Assembly (NCBI GenBank): GCA_033032175.1
Contig: CM065317.1
Coordinates: 19,365,279-19,429,278 of the forward strand
Length of the DNA stretch: 64,000 nt
DNA from: Saturnia japonica
Taxonomy: Eukaryota; Arthropoda; Insecta; Lepidoptera; Saturniidae
Direction of reading: 5' to 3'
Shown: one piece after another, positions 1 through 13,400 of the stretch
Layout: each line of letters starts with the position of its first letter
Numbering within the stretch: position 1 is the first letter of the stretch
The notes under the pieces: model-generated
Told to the model about the DNA's origin: nothing
The model's input: the letters and a program-made list of their open reading frames with translations, nothing else
Database searches by the model: none
Made by a program: the position numbers and the translations under genes

Positions 1-295
1 AAGGTTGGTTGAAAGGCCATAATGACGGATCAGTCTCATATACTTGTAGACCTCGTGACACTGGACGTGATTCGTGCAGTTTGATAGCACCTGAACGGTA
101 GCGAGGATGAAGAGTGTCCACCGGACAAACAATAAGCAGACCCTAAAATTGACTTAAAATATTTTTTTTTGTAAAACCGAAAAGCATTGATTTTAATTAC
201 TCTGATGTATAATGTTTTTTTTTTAATATCCATAATATCAAACCATGAAAAAACTCATTTCTTTAAGGTTATAGTACCATTATACCTATAATATT

Positions 296-1235
296 AGGTC
301 CTTACATATGAAATTAGCGTTTTGTCGTACTGACCACTTTGATTTGAAATATTTCCTCTTTGGTTAAGATTTCCAAATTCAAATTTATAAATTCATTTAG
401 CTGGTACATTTGAGTTTTGAAAACAGCCATTCATTTGTTTTTTCCCTCATTATTTTTTTCATTGGCGTCGCTTATTACTGCATAGTGGAAAACATGGCAT
501 ATCGGTATATTTACGAGTACGAGTTCTATCGTGGTACCAGTGCTGCCTAAACAGCTCAAAGAATTCATGATGTGCACGGCACTGGTGTTGCAAAAGAAAG
601 CAGGGTACGTTTTTGGTTTTAAAGTTTTCGTTCTGGAAATTTCGACCTTCAGAACAAACCCCGTAGACGGCCGGAGACCAAAAAGGAAAATGAAGAATTA
701 AAGGCTATTCTGGAAGCGGATCCATCACAAAGTAATTCAGAGATAGCTAGTTGCAGGCTTCGGGGTTCTATTTTCGGATCTATTATCAGCAACTGCAAAT
801 CATGAAGGAAGAACTAGCTGCTAAACATCCGAGATTGGTCAATCGCTCTAGGCCACTGCTGCTTCACGACAACGCAAGACCACACACTGCACAATAAACA
901 ACCACTAAGTTAGATGAGCTACAATTGGAATATCTGCGACATCCACCATACTCACCGGCTTTGCTCCAACAGATTACCATTTTTTTCGGAATTTGGACAA
1001 CTTCTTACACGGAAAAAAATTCAACTCCGATGCGGCAGTCCAAACCGCCTTCAAAGAATTTATTGATTCTTGCCCCCATGGTTTTTTTAGTAAAGAGATC
1101 AATAAACTAACTATGAGATGGCAAAAGTGCATAGATAACATCGGTGCATACTTTGATTAAATAAATATATTTTACAAAAAAAATTGACACTATATTCCTC
1201 CCGTACAAAACGCCAATTTCGTATGTAAGGACCAA
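296..1235 (+). mobile_element. Mariner-like element, internally deleted (gene 1 intron 8)
   Basis: Bounded by inverted repeats of about 29 bp (GGTCCTTACATATGAAATTA... at the left; reverse complement ending at about 1235), inside TA-rich sequence as expected for TA-targeting mariners. Plus-strand transposase remnants: EFYRGTSAA, GNFDLQNKPRRRPET, then LLHDNARPHTA (catalytic Asp box) and LRHPPYSPA. Stops, frameshifts and a central deletion make it inactive. About 0.94 kb against about 1.3 kb for intact relatives. Confidence 0.88.
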
Positions 1236-1481
1236 TATATTGTATATGATTTATACCAAAAACCTGCTAGCACCTAATATATTCTAATTACAAAATCTCA
1301 TTTTCACTGTAGGGACTCATTAGAGTTTGCAGACAATTATGTCTGTTTTTATATTCTTCAAAAATAGTAAGGAGATCATCAATATCTCTACCTGCAGCAA
1401 TAATTAGCTAAGTAAAATATTTACTTCATGATGAATAAAAACTTACAATTCCAAAAAATTAAAATACGATTAAAATCATAC

Positions 1482-4400
1482 CTTATAAAACAGCCTCAAG
1501 GCCAATATCGTCCTAAACTCAGCTGACGCTTCAGGGGGATTCTCTTGTACGATTAACTCTCTTTTCAAGACTATCAGAGAAGACTGGAGAGTTTTATTGG
1601 TGAACAGATTTTTACCAATTAAATGTTGTTCTGTCTTCAAAGCACGGCTAAAGTTTGGTGACAAATTACCGTAAACTATTCTTGCATCGAGTACTTGATA
1701 ATTACTGTCCAATCGGTAAAGATATCCAGCGTTCACAATGGCATGTACACTTTGAGATCTTGGCATTATCTGTAAAAGTGAGATTTTTCATCCTAAGAGT
1801 TTCATAATGAATTATCTAGATATCATTCCTGCAGTACTACAGAAATAATATAGAACTGCAAAAAATATATCTCATAATGTGAAGCTCATTTATTAATAAT
1901 TTATTTCGTTATACACAGTTGACGGACAGGAAAAAGTAGGCTGATAATATATCCAAGTATTTACCAAGTCAACATTGATATACTCTTGAACCTCGGATTG
2001 TGCTTTACTGGATATACTCACGTAGACAACAGAATTCGATTTTGATTGTTCAAATTTATTCATAAAAATATGAGTTACATTTATTAATACATCCAAAGTA
2101 GATATATCATACCTTATCATAGATTTACCTTAAACGTCACCAACTTGTACTGATCATTCAATGGTGGTAGCATCACATTCCATATAACTTTTCTCGTCAT
2201 GTTTATACTAAGGAATTCTTGCATTGTGACTATCTGTGACCCCGTGCAACTTACTAAAGAAAAACGAATTTAAAAATAAAACACGAAATAAAATTATATG
2301 CATAATATGTTATTAAATTAACAAATTGTACCAAATACTTACGTAAAGTTAATTGTGCTCCAACTACTTCAAGTAATAAATATATATCAGAAGGGAAATC
2401 GTTATGTGCATGCTTTATCATTAAGTTTCCTGCAATTGTACCAATCTGAAAATACATTGTTAACGTATTATCAACATTAGGATGTTCGATATTTACCAAA
2501 TTGGCTTTTTTCACTTGCTTATCAGCTATAATATTTGTTTACAGACTTGCAGTACGCGCGCACGGGTGACTTTTGTCGTCGTAACTGTTTTGTCACGTTG
2601 TATCTTGCATGCACCTTCGGACCGAACATGGGTGACAAAACAGTCATAGTGATAAAAGTCACTAATGTGCGCTAGTACTTAAACAATTTTGATAATAAGA
2701 AATGCTCTGCTGTTTAATCTCATCTGAATGACGATGTTTTTCTCATCCATTCAATACAGGGTTTGTGCACTTAAAAATAATCACCTATTAATTTCAATAA
2801 TTTATGAAATATTTTTGAATGTCCTTCTATTATAGTTATGGGTAAATCAACTAATACACCCAACCTTGAAGAGACTAGATAACATTTTTTCGAAAAAATA
2901 AATTTTACCTTTTGTTTATTCTATTCAAAGGACCTATTAAAGGGTACTTTCGTGTCCGTCCGAGTGAAGGCAATCACAGTGGAAGCTATTTAAAGCGAAA
3001 AAACCAATCTATGTGTCTTCTGACAAAATTCTTTAAGGTCGAAATGGTTTTGAATACTGACAAGTTCTATGGATCTCATTTCTCCCGCAATAAGTCATTC
3101 TTTATAAATTCTAGGCCATTGACAGCACTGAATAATGTCCGCGATCTCGGCATCCTTATGGATACTGAATTGCGTTTCAATGTGCATATAGATAATATTG
3201 TTAACAGAGGGTTTAAAATTTTAGGCTTTGTTTTGCGTAACAGTAAAATTTTTTTAAGTCAGTACATACAAAGTTTAAACTATTTAACTCACTCTTACGT
3301 AGCGGTTTGAAATTTTATAGTTTCATATGGAACCCACTTTATGAATTTTATGTAAACAAGATAGACAGGGTTCAAAAGAGGTTTTTGTGGCGTTTGACAA
3401 TTAATTTTCATTTAGGAAAGAAGCTGCTTGCGCAACAAGATATACTTCAGTATTTTAATTGAAACTCTTTATAGGATCGCAGAGGATTGCTCGACCTCAC
3501 ATTCTTGTACAAATTGATAAACGGGATCTTGGATGCACCCGAGTTACTGAGTAGAGTTAATATGACTGTTCCTTTAAAAGTACCCAGAGCTTCTCGTTTT
3601 ATTTATTATTTATTTACACATTATGCGTTAAATACGCAATGGCGGACTTAATGCCTAAGGCATTCTCTGCCAGTCAACCATTAGGTGATGCAGAGATAAA
3701 TGTTGGTAGGTGTAAAAGGTAAGGGTTTTTTGAAATTATGTTTAATCTATTTAATATCACAATATATAAATAAAATATCAACACCAAAACATAATATATA
3801 TAAGACATATATAATACATATATACTACACATATACAATACATACACATAACAACATCATACATAAATATCAATACAATAAATAAAAATATAATTAGTCA
3901 ACATCAAGTACTAAATACAGCATTAACCAGATATTTCTGCTAAATGACATGCATAATTCGTTTTAATATATTTGCTACTAATCATTACCGAACAAACTTG
4001 GGGTTTTCCTCTCCGTTAAATAGGATTGTATCACGTTATAATGATGAGTCTAAAAAGTCAGATCTAGACATATTCGCAAATAGCCTTGTAATATATAAAT
4101 CTATTTGTCTCTGGAAGTAGAATATATTCATACTTTAATTTGTTGTGGTTTAATTTGTTGAAGTGTAATTTTTAAAGTTTATTAGTTTTCTCTAAATTAC
4201 ATTTCCAAATTCATTCGTGCTATTTTTTAATGAGTTATTTTAACTGCTCATCGTGTATTACACATTGACACATTTTTTGTTGGTAATCTTACAATTTGTC
4301 AGAATGTAAATCTTGTTGATGTTTTTATTATAAATAAATAAATAAACATTAACCGAGTTATGCAGTCTGTACCCTCTCTTATTACGTCTTGTTAATTGGT

Positions 4401-7400
4401 ACATACGTTAGAAATGCTGATGTTACGTTTTTAACCCATATTATGTCTGCAAACTACTGATAGACACCTGGTGTTTTGACTGAATGTATTGCGACATATT
4501 TCTCATTATTTCATAGTAAACAGCCCCACTTTGTGTTTATAGAATAAGAGTTTATAAAAGAGACATTTGTAACAAATAAAAGCATTCTTAATAAAGCTTC
4601 TTGAGAATCAGTCTTGTCTTAGACTTTTTTAAAAACCCTCGGCAGTGCTCCCGAAATTTAACTGGCGCAGTCGGTAGGATACTCAATCAACAATAAAAGT
4701 CTGTGTTCGAGTCTTACAAATCGGTCTCATGTGCAGATTTTGAGTATCTACGAACCAATAAATAAGTTAACGTCGGGTTCCACATCTATTTCCGAGAGAT
4801 CCTGTCCTAAAAGCGAAAGCAGCTATACGGCAAGACATGGGAACGAGCAGACTGTAAGTGACCATTTTTACAATCCTTGTCTCGTCCTTGTTATTTTCTG
4901 TGGTTGTATTTTTCGTTGGACATTGTTATAATTTTCAAACAAAAATCGTTGAAAATTATTTAACAAATTTTTATAATTTTCAAACAAACATCGTTGAAAA
5001 TTATTTTTCATAATTTTCGAATAAAAATCGTCGAAAGTTATTTGACTTCATAGATTATAAGATATTGAGAAATATTAATAATAAATTTTAATTTTGAGAA
5101 TTTTGATTTTGATAATTTTGTTATAAGATTTATTTTGTGAATTTTATTTTGAAAATATTATTTTGTGAATTTTAATTTTGTGAATTTTACTTTGTGTGTG
5201 TTTAATTAAATAAATACAACTCAAAATGCAACGCAACAATGAATCAACAATTCAATTAGTATCAAAAGAACTTTTAAGTTTAATTCCCAAGTACGATGGT
5301 GATCAAAATACTTTAAATTTATTTATTAAAAAAAGTGAATATATAATCAGAAATTTTAGCGGATCAAACAATGTTGTTCAAACTACATATGTGTTTCATG
5401 CTATAACTAGTAGATTATGTGGTAAAGCCGCTGCTCTACTAAGTGAAAGAGAAGACATAACAACTTGGGAACAATTAAGAGCTGTTTTGATTCAACATTT
5501 TGGTGATCCTAGATCGGAAGAGTGTGTGGCAATTGAGTTGGAAAATTTAAAAATTAAAGTTGGTGAAACATATACGCAATTTTGTAACAGGATACAACAA
5601 ACACGCTGCACCCTCTTCTCCAAGGTCAATTTATTAACTGATGAAGGCCTCAAAGCCGCTAAAATGATTATCTATAATAATATGTGCTTGAATGTATTTT
5701 TATATAATTTACCAGAGGATTTAATTCGAATTGTGCGACTTAAAGGTTGTACCGTTTTAGAAAACGCACTAAGTGTTGTCATGGAGGAGGTCAATTTTCA
5801 ATATCAGTACAATTCTAAAAATAAAAATAAATCTAATATTAAACCAGTTCAACAATTTTTCACGCCTACTTTAACAAATAATTTTAATAATAATTTCAAA
5901 CCTCAACCTGCATTTGTGCCAAATACATTTAATTCCGGACAACAAAATTTTAAATTCGGTATTCCAAATCAAAATGTACAATTCAGACCTAACCTAAACC
6001 AACAAGGATATAAACCAAATCTTGGAAATAATAATTTTAAATTCGGTATTCCTAATCAACAAGGGTTCAAACCACAATTTAACAATACACAAAACCGACC
6101 TAATTTCAACATGCCAAATCAACAATTTAAATTTGGTATACCACCACAAAATCAACCTCAACGTAATCCACCTCAATTTCAGGCAAGCGATGTGTCAATG
6201 CGCACAGCTCGTCCTATTAGACAAAATATGATAGAGTCTTTAGAAATGAACGACCCTGAAATTGAATACCAAGACTATCAACCTGATTATACAGAATATG
6301 AAAATCATTATTTCATTGACGATAATCAACAAACTGCTTATGACGATTATCATGAAAACATAGAACCTGTTGAAACTGAAGAAGCTGAGTTCGATTTTGA
6401 CATAATATACAAGAACGGTAAACAAAATAGTAATGCTGATGCTCTATCACGAATTAAATTAAATATATTAAAGGACGATATGTCCTTACGAGTAAACGTG
6501 AGTGACACTGAACGATCTGAGAGTCCAATACTAATTTCAGACTCATCAGAAACGTTAACTATTCCTTCAGATTCCGATAAGACTTTAACTCACCCAATTC
6601 GTTCTCCTTCATCCAGTACTATTACTGCCTGTTCATTACCGGAAACCATACATTCTGCTGAAGATATTGATACGAATGGTATTCCCATTATTGAAGAAGC
6701 CATCGACACAAAACCTAATCAAATCCTTATTTTTACTTGGAACAGAAACCAATTATCAATAAAAGACTTATCACATGAAAAACAAAAAATTTTGGAAGTA
6801 CATTTACCTGTAAACAACACTAACCTTGTTAAGAAATTTCTTTTAGAATATATAAAACCTAAAATTAAATATTTCTTTTACTTTGAGAGCGAAATTCACC
6901 GTAAACAATTTACAAATGCCGTGATAAAACTATTTAAAAAAGATACCGTCAAAATATATGAATGTACTAAAAGAGTTATATACTTAGGTGATGAAAAAGA
7001 GCAACGTGCCACTATACTTGCTTATCATCAAGGTAAAACAAGTCACCGTGGAATCAAAGAAACTCTTATGAAATTAAAGCGTAATTATTTTTGGACAAAT
7101 ATGGATATAACAGTCGCTTCTGTAATCAATTCTTGTGAAACTTGTAAAACTCTAAAATATGATCGCAAACCTTTAAAACCAGAATTAATGTTAACGCAAA
7201 CTCAAACAAAACCTTTTGCTGAAATATTTATAGATATATTCTCTATAGAAGGAAGCTACTTCCTTACCATAATAGATGCTTTCAGTAAACTAGGTCAGGC
7301 TTTTGAAATATCCAATCGCTCTACACCTGAAGTAGTTCGTGCCTTAATTAAATTTTTCTCATTTTATGGCGTACCAAATAAGATCAGTGCTGATTCTGGT

Positions 7401-10400
7401 ACTGAATTCAACAATACACTTTTAAAAGAAACATTACAATTTTATAAAATAGAATTACACATAAGCACTCCACATAATCCTAATTCTATGGGTTTAATTG
7501 AAAGATTCCATTCAACTATTTTAGAAATATATCGTATCGCTAAATATGAACATAAAATAACTGACGCGGCTAACGTTATGACTTATGCAATTATGTCATA
7601 CAATCAAACCATTCACTCAACGACTGGTCTTACACCATTTGAAGTAGTTTTTGGACACACTGATTCTAATAGTACTTTTGAAGTAAACTTTAACAAACAA
7701 TATACGCAACAATTAGTAAACGATCATATGAAACGAACGAAATATCTTTATAAATATTTAACAGACAAAGTAATTGAAAATAAAGAAAAGATTAAAACAA
7801 AACGTGGTGGTGAAACATCATTTGATATTCAAGAAGAGGACACTATATTTGTAAAAGGTGTTAATACAAGGCGAAGTAAAGATAAACCGCGTTATCAAAA
7901 AGCACAAGTATATGGTAAAATTGACAGAAATATCTGTCCTGTAAAAATGAAAACTCGAAAAACAAACGTGCCTATTAAGGATATAAAACGACCTTCGCAG
8001 GTACCTCCTCGGGCTCCTGGCTCTGATCATCAGGATTCACGCCCTTCAACTTCACAGAATCGATAAAAATCCCGGTATAGTCCTTGTGAAACAAGGTCAA
8101 GCTAGTGTAAGTTATGATAAGTGGACAATAATTAAGATTTTAGATTTAAGTCTGATACGTGAGGATTTAGAATTCAATATAAAAAGATATACTAAATTTA
8201 ATCAATATTTAAAAACACATTTTGATAATGAAACATCTAATGTTCAACTTTTTAATGTAAAGCTTCAAACGAATTATGTAATGAATATTAGTATTCAAAA
8301 ATTAGAACAGTTATCTCCATCAACTAGAATTAAACGTGGACTTCTCAATCCTCTTGGATCTATTATTAAGCTTATAACTGGTAACTTAGATCATAATGAT
8401 GCTTTAAGATATGAAAATATGATTGATTCTCTAACGACACGCCAAAATACACTCATTAAAAAGGTAACCTTAATATCAGATATTTCTGAATCAATGATAA
8501 AGATAACAAATTTCACGAAGGACAATTTCATTCGAATAGATAAAGAGTTACGAGAAATAAAAAAATTAATAAATCAAACTAATATTGATATAACTACCCA
8601 TAATTTTATTAATGTTTATAATTTATTTTTCCATAATTTTCAACTACTCTACATTCGGTTGAATGAAATTGAAACTTCTCTGGCATTCAGTAAATTAAAA
8701 ATATTACACCAATCTCTTATAAACTCAAATGAATTATTAGAATTGTTAAAAAAGATAGAGAAATTCTACAAACTTGTGTATCCAGTAAGTTATGACAGTT
8801 TAGTTAAAATAGAGCAATGTATAGAGCTTAAAGCTTATACAAAAGGAAGTCAAATAACATTCATTTTAGATATACCAATAATTAGAGATGAAATTTATAC
8901 ATACTACAGAGCAATTCCAATACCTATGACCAATCCTTCTAATCATACCACCATCATTATTCCTAAATTTCCTTACCTATTAGTAAAAGGGTCTAAATTT
9001 GTCTCGCTCACTTTACCTTGTAATGAACTTCACGACGAAATGTTCCTGTGTCACGAGGATGATTCTCGAACAACTTCAGAAGACACTTGCATAACAGCAT
9101 TAATTCAATTTTCTTCGAATACGAGTTCTTGTCATCCAGTACCAGTTGAAATCAAGACCATTAAGATACAACCAATTGGAAAAGAGAGATGGATTCTTCA
9201 TAGTAACGCTGAGAATATATTATCAAAAATTTGTAACGACGAAATAACGAAAGAAAATATAGAAGGGACATACTTCCTCGTCCTAGATGACCATTGCGAT
9301 GTTAAAATTGGTGAAATTACGCTAAAAGCTCACCATATTACTACGAGTAATTTGAAGATGTCAAAATTACCGATTATTAATCTTCCCGAAATAACAATTA
9401 CTGAGCAACAATTGCAACGTGAACCCATCAATTTGGATAACAGTGAATTAATAAATCTTCAACATTTAAATAATCTTTTAAAAATCAGTGAAAGTGAACT
9501 AAAAACATCAAGTGAAAGAATTATTAATGTAAAAAGTGTTAGTGCCGGAACTTTATTGTTATATGTGATTATATTTCTATTAATTCTTGTATTCTTAGTA
9601 TATAAGCTCAGTTTTTGTAAAAATTATTGCTATCGAAATAATCATAGTGATAATCATCCCTCTGATAATTTCGAACTTGAGGGGGGAGGAGTTATGCAGT
9701 CTGTACCCTCTCTTATTACGTCTTGTTAATTGGTACATACGTTAGAAATGCTGATGTTACGTTTTTAACCCATATTATGTCTGCAAACTACTGATAGACA
9801 CCTGGTGTTTTGACTGAATGTATTGCGACATATTTCTCATTATTTCATAGTAAACAGCCCCACTTTGTGTTTATAGAATAAGAGTTTATAAAAGAGACAT
9901 TTGTAACAAATAAAAGCATTCTTAATAAAGCTTCTTGAGAATCAGTCTTGTCTTAGACTTTTTAAAAACCCTCGGCAGTGCTCCCGAAATTTAACTACCG
10001 TAAATGACAAATAAAAATTTATTTATAATAAAAGTTCACAAGTTAATAAATGTTCTTCCTACAGGAATATTTTATATTGAATGGATATTTTTTATACTGA
10101 ATTACCATACAATTTAATTTAAAAAAATGAGAAAACTATCTAGTTTTCCGGTATACCTAATACTCTTATATTCAACTGTGATATTACTTTTTACTCTTAT
10201 CAATAAGTACATATTTATTACGTCAGGGACAGCAAAGTGTAGGTAAAATAGCTGATAAGCCCTGCTGTTCGAGAATATTCGCGTCGTACAATTCGCGTGA
10301 CGTAACTGGACGCGATTATTCTCGTAGCAATAGCTACGATACACAGCTGTATAATTACAAGAAAAATATATATTCCGAGCAAAAACTTACCTTCCCTCGG

Positions 10401-13400
10401 CACGGGCAGTATTCCTGACCGCAACCCCGTTGAAGTGGACTGCGTAATGTAAAATATGTGGGTGGAGTGAACTGTGTGTAAGTGTTTGTGTTACAGCCTC
10501 AAATCGTTCAGGATAGCAAACCAGTTCAGCAAAAACTCCCGAGACACAACTCAAAGTTATACAATACAAAGAAAAATACGCACTGAATAACAATTTCAAT
10601 TTAGCAGCTTACAGCCAGACTAGCTGGTGAAAGCAGCGGCTAAGAGGGCGTGCGCCGGAGCACCTCAACTTGCAACCCCCGGTGACTCAACCACTCTCGT
10701 CCTTATTAAGCAATTTAGTGAGCGAGCTAAATGAAATTATATTTCCAACATCTGATAACAAAACTTATTATACACTAGTAAAGAAATCATCTTATTGCAT
10801 CAAGAAGAGAAAACAATTAAAAGGTCAAGGAATAACAAATTTGAGTAGACTCAAATAGATACTCACATTTCTAACTGGAATATGAGCGACTAGTTGGATA
10901 TGTTCATATAATTTTTGCAAATAGGAGAATCCGTCTTGTACGACAACGATTTGTAAAATATCCAACAGCTCAGTTAAAGTTGATCCTGCACCTACTATCA
11001 AGTTTTGATCCAAATTGTAACCTTTTAATTCTGCGACTTCGCTGATATCAATTAATACGTCGGGATATTGGTTAATTGGGTATGGAACTACAAAATATAC
11101 ACTTTTATAAAATACATTTCCTTTTGATATAGACTTTTTCAGATGAATTATATTAATCCATATTTCATATTACTTAAATTAGTTTTTTACTAATAAAAAT
11201 TACTTTTAAATATTTTACCTTTTGCAGTATTACCGGCAACTAACATATAAGAACCTGAATCTTCTTTTTGCAGAATTTGAAATATGGTTACTACATCATA
11301 CACTGTGAACCAACGTTTACCATCTTTAAGTAACACGTTTATCGGCTTATTACTAGCAACATTTGAAATGAAACACCAATCACTTTCAAGACAATCCGTG
11401 GAACATCTCTTTCCAGTCTTGTCGCAAATGTGCAAGTCTTCAATATCTGTTATGGGCGAAGGTGAATCTTTTGCAAATCTCTTCAAAGCATCCATGATTG
11501 CTCTATAACCAGTACATCTACAGATGTTACTTCCAAAGGACTGCTCCATTTCCAACATAGTAAGCTCGTTTTTATTTTGCAGTAAGCTGAAAAAATCACA
11601 TCCGTAATAAAACTTGGAAAAATACAATAAAACCAACTGAGGCCTTATAAAATACCTGTATATAGACATGATCCATCCAGGAGTGCAGTGTCCACACTGA
11701 GTACCATGTAACTTCGAAAGCTCCTTTTGAATAGCATGATAACCATCTTTCTTGTTTCCTAACTTCTCTATAGTTGTTATCTCCCAACCATGGCAAGAGG
11801 TAATGGACACCACACACTAATAAAAATAACTCAAAATAAGCTATAATATTAACTAGAAATATATATTTACAATTGATGACTATGCAAAAAAAAACACAAT
11901 TTTCTGGTGATAAAGGAATTATTGTATTTTATTTATGGACTTAGTGGAAACTGTTTGTTATTGGTGATAATAAAATGTTGGATGATCTAAGAACGAGAGT
12001 AGAAAATTTAAAAGTGCTCCAGTTACATTGAAAGAGTCTGTTGTGGCCAGTAGTTAAACTATATAAAATCATATCTTAAGAAAATTTCATTTTCTTTGTG
12101 TCAGTACACTTTAAAGAAAGTCATTCAACAATTCCTTAATGAAAAATTCAGTTTAAAAGAGAACTTTCATTAAAAAATACTAAATGGATGTATATAACAA
12201 AACCACTCCGGCTGTAAGTCATTGTCAAATAGACAGCTTGTTTTAATAGTCAAGTAATTTTTAAATATTTTGGCAATCCTTAAAATTATGGAATTACTTA
12301 TTTACCTCTCGTGTACAATTAATCCAACTTATTTTCTCTTCACGTAATTTTCAACAGAAGTAAACTAGCTTAATTTTTCTATTTTGTTCTAAAGTTCTAC
12401 GTTAGATGTTGTTGTTGACGATGATGATGTGGCCAAAGATGGTTGCACGCTATGACTAGTTGAACACTGGCTTTCAAGTGCTGCTGCCGGAACACACCTA
12501 TTGGTGTTTGGCGATAGATTTTCAACTTGAGGGTGGTAGCTAGTAAGGCGGACATCAGAAGAAAGCCCTACCACCATGTTATGGTTTCATCACCATATTT
12601 TCCTTCACGGAAATCTCAGGCTCATTTAGTGATACGAACTCACGTCGATCGACGCGAAATCTGAACACGCTACCACTACGCCATCATTGCGTTATGTGTC
12701 GATGATCTAATTTTCTTAACTTTACTGTTCTTATAAAAGTTATCAGACTAGACCGGATTTACGTTTCAGCTGGAGCTGTTTAACAACAGCTAGCCGAATT
12801 ACAATTGCAGAGTTGACAGCCTTTACGGGAGTTCCGACAGACTTGACAGCCGCAACGATGCAGGTGCTACAGCTGGCCTCGCGACACATGTACTTGGTGC
12901 CGCGCAGCTCCAGCTTGTTGCGCAGGTAGTCCACTAACATTACGTCCGAAGTCACCTCATAATCCACTAGAGTTACAACTTACAGCGTTGACAGCCTGTA
13001 CAGGAGCTCCAACAGACTTGACAACGGCAACGATGCAGGCGCCGCAGCCGGCCTCGCGACACATGTACTTGGTGCCGCGCAGCTCCAGCGTGTTGCGCAG
13101 GTAATCCACCAGCGTCACGTCTGAACTCACCTCGCAACCCACTGAGAACAAACATATAATTGTGCAAAGTAATTTAGTTTTAATACGCTCCTAGCAATAA
13201 ATACAATATTTTATAAATAACGTTTTTATATTTGCTGAACAAAACGATTATACTGAAGTTAATAATAGAGTAATAGCTATTACCAGGCCGAGCTACACAT
13301 ATCCAGCAGCTGCCGTTGCTGTACCTTCAAATATCACGATGAAAGGCACTAAGTTAGTAAACACGTATACATAATAATATTATGTCCACTGGTTAACTAC

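Larger units (their letters stand above)
4356..9996 (+). mobile_element. Errantivirus-type LTR retroelement with internal deletion
   Basis: 5641-bp gypsy-group element with env, in gene 1 intron 5, opposite to the gene. LTRs of 308 and 307 bp start AGTTA and end TAACT and differ by a single T in a homopolymer. A 4-bp target duplication ACCG flanks it (4352-4355, 9997-10000). Just after the 5' LTR is a primer site TGGCGCAGTCGGTAGGAT of the tRNA-Ser type known from 17.6/297/ZAM relatives. The purine tract is at 9681-9689. Two long ORFs: Gag joined to integrase, then env. Protease, RT and RNase H are absent, so it needs a helper to move; near-identical LTRs say it inserted very recently. Confidence 0.92.

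Noticed and set aside
1..295. Next exon (exon 9) of gene 1 near the left edge
   Set aside because: No segment resembling the GLLSLCP ... LNQP linker is present; the exon must lie left of the window.
1316..1390. Open minus-strand stretch with RDIDDLLTIFEEYK
   Set aside because: No splice fit to gene 1 and no family recognised; too short to call.
3780..3890. TA-rich run as a CRISPR array or origin
   Set aside because: Irregular ata/tac simple sequence in a eukaryotic LINE tail; no repeat-spacer order.
12743..12967. The duplicated Fe-S segment as a start of an additional aldehyde oxidase gene
   Set aside because: It lies 17 bp from the real exon with no exon 1, no donor and no following exon set of its own.
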